Shown: positions 1 through 11,689, counted from the stretch's first letter. The stretch is DNA of 64,000 bases from Endomychus coccineus (GCA_958510875.1 OY294068.1:75246633-75310632), one strand, 5' to 3'. Notes: generated by a model from the letters alone, not told the origin. A program made the numbers and translations.

Positions 1-692
1 ACATGCCCAAAAAAGAGATGGAAAAAGGCATAGATACGTGAAAGAATTTGTCACGAAGCTAAGTCGCAAAAGCAACAGGTCAAAAACACCAACCCAAGAC
101 TCAGTAGAAAGGCCATAAAATGGTACACTAAGGTTCTAAAACAACAGAAGGAACTGGAATAGGGGATATGAGCGTGGAATCGAATACTCTGAGACTTTGG
201 GCAAATCCAAATAAAAAGAGGGAGTTTTATGTAACGTAAAACCATTGACATCCTGAACATCATCAAAGCTACAGAGTTGGAGGAACTGCTATATAAGCAG
301 CAGAAGGGGACACAATAGATGTATTAGGTGGCAGTGTGAAAATTTCCCCTTATGTAACACGATACAATGCAAGTATCATACCATGTAAAAATGAAATTAC
401 TATTAAGAGAAAACTTCTTTGAACAAATTGATAACAATCTCAATCACTCAATTCAATATACCATTTTAAATGATCAAAATATAGAGATATATTACAAAAA
501 ACAACTGCGTTCGGCCCAGGCATCCATCACGGTACCTGTCGCACATAAGGCGAGTTCTCTACCAATTGTGCTATTATAGACTGCGACCCTTCGAGTCGAA
601 GTGTTACAATAAACTCCTCATATCGATGAGGTTATTGAATCTTAAAATGAGAATTTCGGACACTTCTGCAGGTTAAATATATGCGTGTGATA
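1..692. other. No gene recognised
   Basis: Short reading frames exist (for example plus 367-579), but none resembles a known family, has splice context or continues into a neighbour. The stretch ends at the TA that flanks the next transposon. It could hold intron sequence of CNOT10, whose C-terminal exon should lie to the left of 5891 and was not found here. Confidence 0.4.
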
Positions 693-1201
693 TACAGGGT
701 GTTTCAGTTTTTTTGTTCATAACTTCGGCAAACGATAGAACTTCTAAAAATGATAGAAGACTTTCTTATACAATTTTTCTCTAAATCACTTCATTTCCGA
801 GATTGAAGTTTTGAAAAATTATTACATTTCTTTCATTATCTTCTAAATAGATGAAGATTTTTAGTTCAAACTTGGTAAACTTCAGTTTTACTGGATGATA
901 AATTTTGTTAGTGACAAAATGTTCTTGAGACTAATACAGTAGCGTAGTTATGGGGTTTTGTACGCATTTGAACTCATCAAACTTCTACGCCAATGGTCGG
1001 GAATTGTTATTTGGAAACTTTCATTTATTTTCTATAAAAGAGTATTCGTGATAAATTCCACTTAGAGCTTCCTGTTCGAGCTATTTTGATTTTCTAATCA
1101 GGGTTATCTTATGGAATTTCTTTTGAAAGGCTATTTAAAAAGTAAAAAATATTTAAATACCTATTTATTGGTAACGATAAAAAACAATTCATAATGAATG
1201 C

Positions 1202-1735
1202 TCAAAATGATCCATTTACTTCAACGCAACGGCGACATAGATTTCTCGACGACCTTCTTCTTCGAATTAACATTTTATTATTTATTTCACCACAAGCTCT
1301 TCGAATACGATTCAGTAGATCTTGTCTATTATGAACCAGCGTGGTATGAACTTCATCTTTTAAATAACCCAAGCAAAAAAAAGTCCAGAGGATCAAGGAG
1401 GTTATGTAACTGGACCATCTCTACCAATTCATCTTTCACCGTACTTCCTATTTAGCCATTCTCGTACTTGTCTTCCAAAATGGGCAGTGTAGTTGTATCC
1501 ATATATTTGTTTTCTCATTGAGTGATGTTTCCTTCCACATGTCTTCCTGATTAGTTTGCATAAATTCGAAAAATGCAGCGGCCGTTAGTACGTATGGGCC
1601 AAAAAAATTAGTTTTGTAAATGCCAAGCCAGACATTGACACTGAATTTTTCTTGGAAATTCATAAATCTTGTACCGTGAGTGTTTTCATTTGCCCATAAA
1701 CGTAAATTGTGAAAATTAATAAATAAATCCACGAC
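1202..1735 (-). pseudogene. Mariner-like transposase C-terminal fragment (left copy)
   Basis: Read on the minus strand, this fragment keeps NFQEKFSVNVW, then a decayed catalytic stretch, then a C-terminal piece with WTFFCLGYLKDEV and LLNRIRRACGEI. That last piece is typical of the C-terminus of mariner-type transposases that have a FQQDGAP...SPDLTPLDFFLWG catalytic region. It mirrors the plus-strand fragment at 1787-2150. Frameshifts separate the pieces. Confidence 0.65.
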
Positions 1736-1786
1736 TGTGTAGTCAGTTTCTTATGGACAAATGAAACCCATCATGGTACAAGATGT

Positions 1787-2150
1787 ATGAATTTTCAAGA
1801 AGAATTTAATGTCAATGTCTTGCTTCGCATTTACAAAAACAACATTTTTGGCTCATACGTTTTACCAGACAGACTAACGGCCGCTCCATTTTTCCAATTT
1901 TTTGCACTCAATGAGGGAAAAAATGCATGGATACAATTGGATGACTGTCTTGCCCATTTTGGAAGACAAGTACGAGAATGGCTAAATAGGAAGTATGGTG
2001 AAAGATGGATTGGTAGAGGTGGTCCAGTTGCATAACCTCCTAGATCACCTGAGCTTGATCTTCTGGACTTTTTTGCTTGGGGTTATTTGAAAGATAAAGT
2101 TTATGTCACGCCGGTTCATAATAGAGAGCTTGTTGTGAAACAAATAATAA
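1787..2150 (+). pseudogene. Mariner-like transposase C-terminal fragment (right copy)
   Basis: The translation gives NFQEEFNVNVLLRIY, then QLDDCLAHFGRQVREWL, then ERWIGRGGPVA, a stop, then RSPELDLLDFFAWGYLKDKVY. This is the second catalytic aspartate region through the third of a mariner-type transposase. The spacing matches the DD41D-type copy at 52869-53846. A stop codon (about 2033) and missing N-terminal half show it is dead. Confidence 0.7.
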
Positions 2151-3483
2151 AATGTTTACTTGTCTCATGAACATTTTTCACCAAAAAAGTTTCTCACCCA
2201 GTAAAACTGAAGTTTACCAAGTTTGAACTAAAAATCTTCATTTGTTTAGAAGATAATGAAGAAAATGTAATAATTTTTGAAAACGTCAACCCCCTACCCT
2301 TTATCTCGGAAACGAAGTGATTTAGAGAAAAATTTTATATGAAAGACCCCTATTATTTTTGAAAGTTCTATCGTTTACCGAAATCATGAACGAAAAAACT
2401 AAAACGCCCTGTATAATTACAACTAGAAACACACTTGTCATCATGGTTTAATAAAATACTACAATCCAATTTGAAAAACTGAAGATGGATGTCAAAAATA
2501 CCATTTGAAACGAAGTTAACGGGCCTAAAAACAATACAATTTTATTTTCCCCAGGTCTCAGCGATCTGCTAAATTTGAGATCCATAGGACCAATAGGACA
2601 GCGCAATCGTCCTCGCAGTTTGTACGAACGTACATACGCATACACACAGACATCATCATAAAAATAGTCTAGATCGATTCATAAAGTACTCAAAACGGAT
2701 ATATCCACGAAAATTCGGATATACGAGGGCAAGGTGTAAAGTCCCTGGAAAATGAAACAAGAAATGATTTATTTGGTCAAAACTTATTTTATTTCTCAAC
2801 ATAATTTCCAACGTCCAACGTTTTTCTAAACGATCCCTTCCAAATAATACGATTTCGACAATCCTTCAAAATAGGCATTTGTTTCAGTGATGATCTCATC
2901 GTTGGAGCCTAATCCTCACGCCAAGCCATTTCTTCAAGCTTGGAAATAGATAAAAATCGCAGGGGGGCAAATCTGGAGAATATGGTGGATGACGAACCAA
3001 TTCTTAGCGCAATTTTGCCATTGCGACTGCGGACCTGTGGGCACTTTTTTCTTTACCAAATGCGACCGCATTCGCTTCAAATCGGCATCTAATCGGTCGA
3101 ACAGCTCTGCATAATATACGCCGGTGAACGTTTTGCCCTTTTCAAGGTAGTCGATATAGACAATATCGTGTGCACCCCAAAAAACTGTCGCAATGACTTT
3201 GTTGGTCGATAAACCCACTCTGGCCTTTTTGGCTTCGATTCGCCAGGACAAGTCCACTGTTTCGACTTTTCTTTGGTCTCTGGTATGTTGTGATGAATAC
3301 ATGTTTCGTCAACGGTTACGAAACAGCGCAAAAAGTCCATCTTATCGCGTTTGAAGTTGTCACACGGTCGCGCTTGTCAGCAGAGAGCAATTGCAGCACC
3401 CATCTGACAGATAGCTTTCTCATATTCAAAAATTTATGCAAAATGTTCAGTACCCGTTCGGTTGAGATGCCCATAGCCTCAGC

Positions 3484-5060
3484 CAGTGGTGGCTCGTGAA
3501 TTTTTGAGAGAGGAGGCTGGACATAAAACGTTTTTGTAAAAATATACTCTATTCACAGCCTTTTAACCTTTGCACAGAGACCGTACCAGCTACTTCAGTG
3601 ACAAAATTAATTGTTACCCAGCAAGAACCAACGTGGAGGTATAAAGTTTCTCTTGGCAAAAAATTTTCTTGTTCGTTTTTTGTCTTTTATTTTTTTTGGA
3701 TTGTTAATATTTTTTCTTATTTTTGGAATATTTCATATTTTGTTTTTTTTTATTAATTTTATAAACTTTTTTTATATATTAAAGGAATTCTAGGGTCTTT
3801 AGTTTGCGAAAAATGATCAATAATATTATCAAAAAATGTATCATTTTGTTTTAAGTGTTTTACTAAATCTTTTTCAATAGATATTAAACTAACATTGTAT
3901 AAACGATTTTGGCCCATTGTATTTGGCATGTAAGCTTTAATTCGTTTGAGAGTAGAAAATGATCTGTCCACCGATGCCGACGTGACAGGAATGGTGACTG
4001 TCAAACAAAGTAGTTTATAAAACTGAGGTAAAACTTGTTGCAAATCATTGTCTATCATATATTTTATCATATCGGCGTGAATGTCGTACTGGCCTAAAAT
4101 ATCTTTATCCGAGTATATAACGCATAATTCATTGTGCAGTGCTATTTTATCAAAAAAATTATATTTTAGAAGTAAGTTATACAAAAAACTTCAATTCATG
4201 TAAATCGGAAAATCGAATCTCAATTTGACCTTTAATGGTATCTACAATTTCATAAAAAAAGTGTTTATAATGTAGTTTCTTGTCTACCAAATTATATGTT
4301 TTCCTCCTTTAACAATATTCTGTTTACCGGTTAATTTAAACTTAATACTCGATGTAATATGTTCCTGCGATTTTTCATGTCTGTCTATACCACGAGCTAA
4401 ATTTTTCAAATCGTCATAACCCGAGTGCCCCCAACATGAAGTTGTATCAGATGTAAATAGCAAGCAATACCAGCAATATAATTTATTGTGTACCTCAGAT
4501 CCCGTTAACCATAAATATTTTTCACAATTATCTTATCAGCATCAAATTATCGATTTTGAAACATACCCGTCATCACTAATCTTTTCAGCAACTAAAGCAC
4601 TAATCATTTTAACGTTTAATAACCAAAGAACTCTTTGTTAATAATTCACCGAACAGATAAATTATAACTTAACCTTACATCGCTTCGCGAAACAAAAACA
4701 ACAACTGACAGAGCACGTTTGCAGCGGCGACAAGTAATCGTATTTGATACGACCGCCGGGTGCATACGAGAAGCTAGCCTACATAGAGTGTTGCCATATT
4801 CGCTGTTTTACCCTATTTGTGAATTGAACTGGTTGGAAAAACGGCAACTGTATTGACCACACGTATTTAGCGTTTGAGATATATAGAGAATCTAGCCTCT
4901 GGCCACTGTTGCCAGATTTAAAATAACTACTGAGAACGCGGAATTAATTGTAAAATTTAAAGAATTATCAGAGAAACAGGAAATAAAATGGAGAATGATC
5001 ATTAAGATAAATTGGTGAGGAGGCTGAGCCTCCTTAGCCTCCTTCGAGGAGCCGCCAATG
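3484..5060 (-). mobile_element. hAT element nested in mariner A
   Basis: The left end is CAGTGGTGGCTCGTGAA and the right end, reverse-complemented, is CATTGGCGGCTCCTCGAAGG. An exact 8-bp duplication GCCTCAGC lies at 3476-3483 and 5061-5068, and removing one copy with the element rejoins the mariner sequence. Eight-bp duplications and CAGTGGCGGCTCGTG-type ends are hallmarks of hAT elements. At 1577 bp it is internally shortened. Confidence 0.9.
3759..4450 (-). pseudogene. hAT transposase C-terminal part
   Basis: The minus-strand frame 4184-3759 encodes the hAT C-terminal dimerisation domain. The diagnostic run is LCLTVTIPVTSASVDRSFSTL, followed by LKRIKAYMPNTMGQNRL and a SIEKDL segment. Decayed upstream coding is visible to about 4450 (a piece resembling SCWGHSGYDDLKNLARGIDRH in another frame). 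The catalytic N-terminal half is missing, so this copy cannot move by itself. The family resembles ZMYM1-like or ZBED-like hAT transposases of insects. Confidence 0.8.
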
Positions 5061-5525
5061 GCCTCAGCAATATCGTGCACTTTATCTTGCCGATAGTCCA
5101 ATATCATATAATGGATATTACCGACGACTTCTGGCGTTGTAATCTCAATTGGACGACCAGTAGTTTACTGCCACAACGAAAATTAGTAAGCCACGTGTGA
5201 GTGTGAATCGTTCCAATCGATGGTGAAGATTTCCCATACTGTTTAACAAACGATGCTTTGGTTTGCGTAATGTTTTTTTTTCCATGCAAGAAATAATGTT
5301 ATAACTAATCAATCAAGACGCGAAGAAATTCACTTTTTACCTTGTTTACAAAAATCCTCAAAGTTGCTTGCTTTCGATGGGTGTCAAAACAGAACTGAGT
5401 GACATATCATTCAGAAAACTTTAATGTGTTCTAGTTAAAGATGGTACTACACAAATGTCACAAGGGATTTTAGATTGTGGCGCCATCTGTTTTCTTTTTC
5501 AGGGATTTTTCACATTGCCCTCGTA

Positions 5526-5890
5526 CACCGGATTACACCGATTATAATACTTCCCTTATATTTCGTATAGTCAGAGAAGTAAAAATCGACGGAATTTACG
5601 AGTTAATGAATGTATTCATTTAATTTCATCCGTACAGTATAATCGAAAATACAGCTTTGTGTTTTATAAACCAAGTTTATGCCATTAATTAAGATATCTA
5701 ATGTGAAGTTTAAAAACGTCTGTATGATCACTAAATATTGGAAAGCTATGACTGTTTTGTCAATCATAACTGGAAAAAATATTTCAACAAACGAATTTAT
5801 TTTAATGCTACAACCTGACTCCAAATAAGTAATAAAATAATAAACTCAACAATTCCGCATCCAAATTTCATTGTCATCAAGTATACTCAC
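5526..5890. other. CNOT10 intron sequence, nothing recognised
   Basis: This is AT-rich sequence between the mariner end and the CNOT10 splice donor. The minus-strand frame at 5603-5824 has no family resemblance. Confidence 0.5.
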
Positions 5891-6214
5891 TTTTGAACTG
5901 GTGCGATTCGCGGTTGACTCAATAAATTTCTTGCGTGTTCGAGGGCCATTATATAATCACCAAGACATAGAGATACGTAGGCACTTGCAGCGAGTATGCC
6001 ATTCCTCAGAATAATAATTCCTTCAGGAGAAAGAGGTGCAGAAGGAGCAGGTCCAGGACTAGGAGTAGGGGCAGGTGGAGTAACACCCGGTATAAGGAAT
6101 AAAGGTGCAGGTGTAGATGCAGTATCTGATGGAATTAGGAGATGAGCGTTACGCAGACAAATAGAGGCGAACTCTAAGGTGGGTACTGGTATTGCATAAG
6201 ACAGACTCTCCGAA
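5891..6214 (-). CDS. CNOT10: CNOT10 exon E (CCR4-NOT subunit 10)
   Basis: CNOT10 is a TPR-rich scaffold subunit of the CCR4-NOT deadenylase, where it pairs with CNOT11 on the N-terminus of CNOT1. This exon encodes a helical piece (PTLEFASICLRNAHLLIP), then a linker very rich in proline and alanine, then ILRNGILAASAYVSLCLGDY and ALEHARNLLSQPR. The last part matches the vertebrate region with [21 protein letters not shown]. The acceptor is ttttccag before 6214 and the donor is gtgagt after 5891. It joins exon D in phase (AG plus T gives serine). It ends in phase 2, so at least one further exon must lie beyond, but none was found to the left. Confidence 0.9.
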
Positions 6215-6970
6215 CTGGAAAACAAAATTAAGGATTACCTGAAATATTATTATTGTTTGATTTTAAGAGATATTATTGTGAAAGAAACCGTACATTCAAC
6301 AACGTAAGCTCTTAAATCTATAATCGGGATTATGAACTATTATTTAAAAACTTTCGGGTCAGATTTCACTAGAAAATGGAAATATTGTATTAAGTTAAAT
6401 GCACGATTTTTATTCTCATAAAAATAGTTTAAAAAGCATATTTTTTAGATATGAAAGATTATTTAGGATTTAATAGCAAAATGTAAATAACACACACAAT
6501 TGCATTCTGATAAAAATGTATTAACATATAGGGTGGATAGACTATTAAATGTACTGAACTTTGAGATCTGAAACTTTGATTACTCATATGGGTGGGCGAT
6601 GTCTCCTTTCAAAATATTTTGGGACGTTGCCGCTTCTATTAGAAAGCAGATAATTTGAAATTTCAAATGGAAGACGGTATTTGAGATATTTAATTAATAT
6701 GCTTGTGCTATATTATTACAATGGAAATGAATTAATAAACCTAAACGCTAAAACAGTTTGCGTGAAGATGAAGATTGTAAAAATTTTGTAAATAACATTC
6801 ATAACAAAATTTTGTATAAACATTTTTACAACAATACTATAAACTCCATTCGAGGTAATCGTTGAAATAGTATGAATATTTTTGTATATGAGTATCACAA
6901 TAAATTATCAATCACAACAGTAATCTTTGATATATTATCGACATACTTAGGAGGATAGTAAAATACCTAC
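6215..6970. other. CNOT10 intron
   Basis: A 756-bp AT-rich intron between exons D and E. No mobile element or coding stretch was recognised. Confidence 0.7.
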
Positions 6971-7092
6971 CTGTATTTTTTATCTTTCGATAAATTCGTT
7001 GTAAGAATATATTTTTGTTTGTCTTTCGATCCGACAATATCCATAACCAACTCCTTCTGTCTCTGTGCTATATCAAAATCATTTTCATTCGT
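6971..7092 (-). CDS. CNOT10: CNOT10 exon D
   Basis: This 122-bp exon has a tttttcag acceptor before 7092 and a gtaggt donor after 6971. It encodes TNENDFDIAQRQKELVMDI followed by a lysine-rich stretch. It corresponds to the variable linker of CNOT10 between the central TPR block and the SILA/AYVxL region. It is in phase with exon C (phase 0) and exon E (phase 2). Similarity alone is weaker here than in its neighbours; phase, order and strand carry the call. Confidence 0.8.
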
Positions 7093-8661
7093 CTGAAAAA
7101 AAAGATTATTAGTGGTAGTCTTTACTTTTTGGGCAAGCTTCGGAAAATCTGATCATAACCTGGAATATACATGGTGACACACTTGACTAATGAGAAATTT
7201 CTATTTTATCGCAGTCGTTTGAACATAACACGCAACTTTAATGCTTGAATTTCCCTTAGGTACGTTTGAGACCAAATGCTAGCAGCTCAAACTCCAAAAA
7301 CATCTCAAAGATTTCTGAACTATACATGGCTATATCCCATAGACTCCTTACAATGTGTTGCTTTCCTCTTACTCAACTTTGACATTAAGTAAGAAGGACC
7401 CTTACTTATGCTTAACCATTTATCCATGGTTAACAATGTAAAATGAAAATTTTTCTTCGAAACTAAGTCAATCAGTATCCTTCACTATTGTCAAAATGTG
7501 ATTAAATTTTGATGTCATGGAAAAAAGCTCTGGCACGCTATTTACTTCCTTCTGGTTCGTTCTTTGAGTAAAACATAAGTTAGTAAAAACATATTGACAG
7601 TTTATTGTTTCACCGTACTATTGTCAATATATTGTTACTAAATGGTGAGTGTTTTATTTGCATTTTATTATTTATTTCTAATGAATTTACATGCAAACTC
7701 TATAATACCACCGAATATCTCCTGCCAGTGAACAATTTGATAATATCATATTTTATCAAGAATTTTTTTAAGGGAATATAATAGTTTTAACAAATGAAGC
7801 ACTGATTAACATTACTAAAAACTCGTATCCAATAAAAATAATGTTAAAGTACTAAGAACCTCTCAGCTACCAAGTAGCCAACATCAAAGTAAACAGTTTA
7901 CTCTCAAAATGGCCTCTTGGTAGCTGAAAGATGCTTGATATTTTAGTAGTATTTTTAGTGGCTGAGGGTGATTATTTCGTACTTAATGTTATAGTGTATC
8001 CACAGTTGCGTAATGAAATTATTTGTTAGATATTATACACAAAGGCAATTTGGTTTCTCTAGATCTACCAGTAACTTTGAAGCTAATAATTTCGGACAGC
8101 TGTTTGACGAGCTGGAGAGAGCAAAGTATTTCGTTTATTGCTTCACATTTTATTGGTGCCGCATATTTGGCTGTAGCCCATGAAGTACAAGATATCCATT
8201 CAGTCAATGTTTTTTTTCGCATTGGATTATCATAATGGGACATCTACTCTCGGTTAGATGCGTTGGATGCTCTAGAAGCAGTAGCACTGTAACTTCCTCG
8301 TTCCGCTGATGACTCGAGAGGGAAATAGCTGTCCGGAACTATTAGCTGCTATGGTATCGGTCGATTTAGAGAATGTTTGATATGGTAAATACTGGAAATG
8401 GCCTACATCTTCTACCTGTATCGCTTCAAGAGGATGGTATTAACTGTCCTGTGAAACATTCTTTTCAAGGATCTCAATAGAAAATAGTCCAGCAATGTTA
8501 AGTCTTTTTAGAGAATTTGATTTCGATAACCATTACACCATTCAAATGTACCGCCTTGCTTGACCTTCGAGGAATCCAGCGATATTTTAAAATAATAAAT
8601 GTAACTAAACTAAGTAGTAGTCATGATAAATTTCACGATTTTAGTCGACTCAATAGAAACG

Positions 8662-8663
<2 letters not shown>
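7093..8663. other. CNOT10 intron between exons C and D
   Basis: No coding signal was recognised. A piece at about 7860-7990 (GGTAGCTGAAAG context) resembles 40560-40770, so it belongs to a dispersed repeat of unknown type. The short frames at 8019-8243 on both strands have no recognisable family. Confidence 0.5.

Positions 8664-8735
<72 letters not shown>
8664..8735 (+). repeat. (CT)n microsatellite
   Basis: About 70 bp of nearly pure CT (GA on the transcribed minus strand), with one imperfection. It starts about 25 bp inside the intron from the donor of CNOT10 exon C, so in the transcript a GA-rich tract follows the 5' splice site closely. Confidence 0.98.
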
Positions 8736-8759
8736 ACATTTGAAACCCAAAATACACAC

Positions 8760-8950
8760 CTCTTTGTGAATTTTAATGCAACATTCTGCTATCCTCATCC
8801 ATAATCTGGAATTTCTGTGGTATCGTCGAACTGCTATGATTAGACAATCGAATGCTTGTGTTGTTCTTCCTGCATGTAGTAATACAATCCCCAAATTGAA
8901 CATTATTTCATGATATTTGGATCCACCAATAATATGTACAGGTTTATCGG
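8760..8950 (-). CDS. CNOT10: CNOT10 exon C (TPR region)
   Basis: This 191-bp exon has a ttattacag acceptor before 8950 and a gtgtgt donor after 8760. It encodes the TPR-like segment HEIMFNLGIVLLHAGRTTQA, then CLIIAVRRYHRNSRLWMRIA and ECCIKIHKE. It matches the human CNOT10 region YNCGVQYL...AARCFQKA...LLWLRLAECC. It is in phase with exon B (G plus CC gives alanine) and leaves in phase 0. The TPR solenoid contributes to CNOT11/CNOT1 binding in the complex. Confidence 0.95.
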
Positions 8951-9403
8951 CTGTAATAACAATAATAAATACGTTTAGTTTATTTAGAAAAATAAATAAT
9001 ACTGCCAAAATATGTACGTTAAGTTGAATATAATTTTGATTCAGACCTTTTCAAATAAATCTCAATATTCAACAATTGTTCCAAAATTATAATCAATGGC
9101 TGGAGTTCAATTTTTGATCATGGGATGTAAAGGAAAAAAATTGTTTCGGTTACAATTCTTAATTTAGTGAATTTACACTATTATTTTATGGTAAAATGAA
9201 GCTAAACGATATGATTTCAGCAGAGGAGAGGGTATGACCACAATATGCTCCTTGTTCTAACATAAAATTGCAGTATTTTCACAATTTGATAATATTCATG
9301 TCGTTTTGGGCAGTTTGTATTCAACATATTCAGAATTTTCATAACATTTGATCTATGTCACATTAATATACAAAATACTTGATATGTGGTGAATCTTACT
9401 CAC

Positions 9404-9549
9404 CATTGTCAGTTTTAGAGTTCTGGGAAGAAATGTCTTCTTTCAGAGCATTCTGAAAATAATGACATGCCAAATTTGGTTTTCCCATAGCATGATGTAA
9501 AACGCCCATGTTATTGTAAAACATAACGGTAGATGATTCGCCAGTATCA
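9404..9549 (-). CDS. CNOT10: CNOT10 exon B (TPR region)
   Basis: This 146-bp exon has a ccctttcag acceptor before 9549 and a gtgagt donor after 9404. It encodes VMFYNNMGVLHHAMGKPNLA, then CHYFQNALKED and a polar tail. It matches the CNOT10 TPR unit written in human as FNNNLGCIYYQLGKYHTSSV. The codon split with exon A (AA plus T, asparagine) is exact even though the intron between them is 15.8 kb. Confidence 0.95.
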
Positions 9550-9869
9550 CTGAAAGGGAGAAATAGAGTATGAATAAATAATATTGTAATCGCAGTTAGG
9601 CTACTTCTACAATTTTTTGTTTTTTGATAATCCCCACCTTTCATAATCCCTCACCATGATTTTAATGCTTTTGTTTTATTGTTTCACGTACAATGATGAG
9701 CTTAGTCCACCCAGAATTTATCATGGAATATTAAATTATATGAGATACGATTTTTAAATCTCGAATAGGTCTAGGGATCAAATTTTTTAAAAATTTTGAC
9801 TACAAGAGAGGAAAACAGAATTTTCGAAGAACATCGTGTGAGCTAGCGCTGGAATGTTGGAAGAGAAGG

Positions 9870-10480
9870 AGGGCATCGGAAGTTTTTTTTACTTTCTTCT
9901 CACTAGGCAAATCATTCCAAAACTTCGCCATTCGTTAGAAAAATGACATCTGGTAGCAAGAAGTTCGGCAGGTTTCGAGCTTGACAATGAAGGGGTGAAG
10001 TTTGAGCTCGTCTTGTCCGCTTACCTGGAATACCTCGTGGTGGAATATCAAACGAGATGAATACCGACCATGGAAATATCTGTAGAAGAGGTTTTACGAC
10101 GTTCCAGAGTGGACAATGAATTCATGAGTGTGACATCACCAATCATATGAATGCTCTCTTCTGAATAGAAGAAGCTTATGTTTGGGAGCTGAGCTCCAAA
10201 TATATGAACATTACTCCAAGACAAGTCGACTTTCTGCTTTGTAGGTTATGAGAAGCTGCTGGGATTTAAAGTTGCTTTTGGCACGGAATAGAAAACCAAG
10301 TTTTTGTGAATCGGTTTTCGCAATGAACCTCACATAATCGTCCCATGAGAGGATGCTGTTGATGGTGAAACCGACCATGGACATGGAGGACTTCATAGAA
10401 ATATTTGTACCTGACATCATCATATGAGGGATTATGGGATCCGCCTTCCTGGAGAAAATACATGTTGAGTTTTGGTTGCA
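9870..10480 (-). pseudogene. Jockey-like retrotransposon RT C-terminal remnant
   Basis: On the minus strand, frames near 10423-10211 read SWDDYVRFIAKTDSQKLGFL and then FRAKSNFKSQQLLITYKAE. This is typical of the segment after the RT palm in jockey-superfamily elements, just before the usual LEYCSHVWG. Further down, about 10140-9890, the frames MIGDVTLMNSLSTLERR and a later FNEWRSFGM-like piece continue the C-terminus with frameshifts. A second copy of this remnant lies at 27800-28290. Confidence 0.75.
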
Positions 10481-10639
10481 TTAATCTCAATCATGTAACA
10501 TAGTATGTAGCATCATTTATTATACTCAATTAATGTAATATGTGCAACACCTGTATTTAACCTGTTTTACAGAATATTTATCACATTGTTTAGTTGCTTA
10601 CTAATCTCTACAAAGCGATACTCTTTTAACAACACATTC

Positions 10640-11541
10640 AGGGTATCAATACCAGAAAGGACTGAATGGGAACATACAAAACTGGGCGACATTCTACAGA
10701 AAAAGATCTGGTATACAGACGGGTCTAAGACTGAAAAAGGTGCAGGTGCAGGAGTATACTCAAGAAACCCAAAGACTGGCTTGAGCTATTCATTGGGTAA
10801 ACACACCTCTGTCTTCCCAGCAGAGGTATATGCAATCCTCAAATGTGTGAAGGAAAACAATCGGAGAGCCATCGAAGATGAGCAGATCCACATATTGACA
10901 GACAGTCAGGCTGCATTTAAAGCAATGAGAAGTCAGGAAGTGATATCCCGTCTGGTGTGGACATGCAAAAAAGAACTTGAAATACTGGCAGACCGAAACC
11001 GCGTTAAGCTGATTTGGGTGCCGGGACATCAGGGAACGACAGGCAATGAAAAAGCCGACGAATTTGCAAGAAGAGGGTCGGAGAACGCTCCAGATCCGGA
11101 ACAGACCACGGGGGTACCAAAACGTACAGCACGAAGGTCTGTAGAAGACTGGATTATGGAAAACCACAAAGTATACTGGGAAAAAATTCCAGGAAAAGAA
11201 CATGGGAAGAAATACATCAAAGCCCCGTATAACAAAAGAGCGACCTATTACACTAAATAGAGAAAAAAATAAAAGTCGTAACAAGGCTCATGACTGGCCA
11301 TGCGCCAGTAAAAAGGCACCTAAACAAAATGGGACTGTACAATGGCGACCTGACATGCAGACTTTGCGATAACGATACAGAAACAGTGACACACATACTA
11401 TGTAAATGCGAGGCACTGGATCGCAAAAGACAGTCAATTTTTGGAAAGCCTAACGGCGAACCAGAATTATACAGTTCCCACCCAGTAAAGGACTTGTACA
11501 AATTAATACAGGGTAAAAAAATACTCGAGTCGATACCGTAA
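10640..11541 (+). pseudogene. Non-LTR retrotransposon RNase H and zinc-knuckle fragment
   Basis: The first frame, to 11258, is a full RNase H domain. It has WYTDGSKT (first Asp), FPAEVYAIL (Glu), ILTDSQAAF (second Asp) and VPGHQGTTGNEKADEFAR (His and Asp). After a stop and frameshift, 11290-11541 gives MTGHAPVKRHLNKMGL and CRLCDNDTETVTHILCKC. That is the Cys/His knuckle found at the C-terminus of RNase-H-bearing jockey/I-type elements. The RT and ORF1 are absent, so it is 5'-truncated. The 3' untranslated part probably ends near 11690. Confidence 0.85.
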
Positions 11542-11689
11542 AGAAACAAAACAAAGGCCATATACAATGGACCAGCAGGCCTAAGTGTCAAAGTACACCT
11601 ATAAAGCCTAATTGCTAGTTAAACGTTTAATTGTGAGATTGTGTTGCAAAGGTTAAGTATTCATGTTCCAATAAAAATGGATTTAATAA

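Larger units (their letters stand above)
695..2411. mobile_element. Long-inverted-repeat mariner-like element, palindromic
   Basis: Both ends read CAGGG(T/C)G in inverted orientation and are flanked by TA (693-694 and 2412-2413), the target duplication of the Tc1/mariner superfamily. The terminal inverted repeats run for about 220 bp: 695-915 matches the reverse complement of about 2190-2411. The interior holds two head-to-head fragments of a transposase C-terminal half, so the whole element is an imperfect hairpin and cannot encode a working transposase. Confidence 0.8.
2850..5340 (-). pseudogene. Mariner transposase, broken
   Basis: Minus-strand pieces give the N-terminal helix-turn-helix region (SIGTIHTHTWLTNFRCG near 5190), the first catalytic aspartate (VDETCIHHNIPETKE near 3300) and the downstream VGLSTNKVIATVFWGAHDI. 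The second catalytic motif, which reads DNAPAHR in copy B, is deleted here: about 27 bp are absent near 3042 compared with 12433-12468. Remnants of the SPDLxPxDF region follow. The hAT insertion, the deletion and frameshifts make it a pseudogene. Confidence 0.85.
2724..5523 (-). mobile_element. Mariner element A, with a nested hAT insertion
   Basis: The ends are inverted CGAGGGCAA(G/T)GTG repeats flanked by TA (2722-2723 and 5524-5525). A second copy of the same family lies at 12127-13316. The transposase reads on the minus strand. A hAT element (3484-5060) splits it in two. Without the insertion the element would be about 1.2 kb, normal for mariner. Confidence 0.9.

Noticed and set aside
8517..8804. 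Open frame with a Leu-Ser run, and its Arg-Glu mirror
   Set aside because: It comes from the (CT)n repeat; only the CNOT10 exon C part on the minus strand is real.
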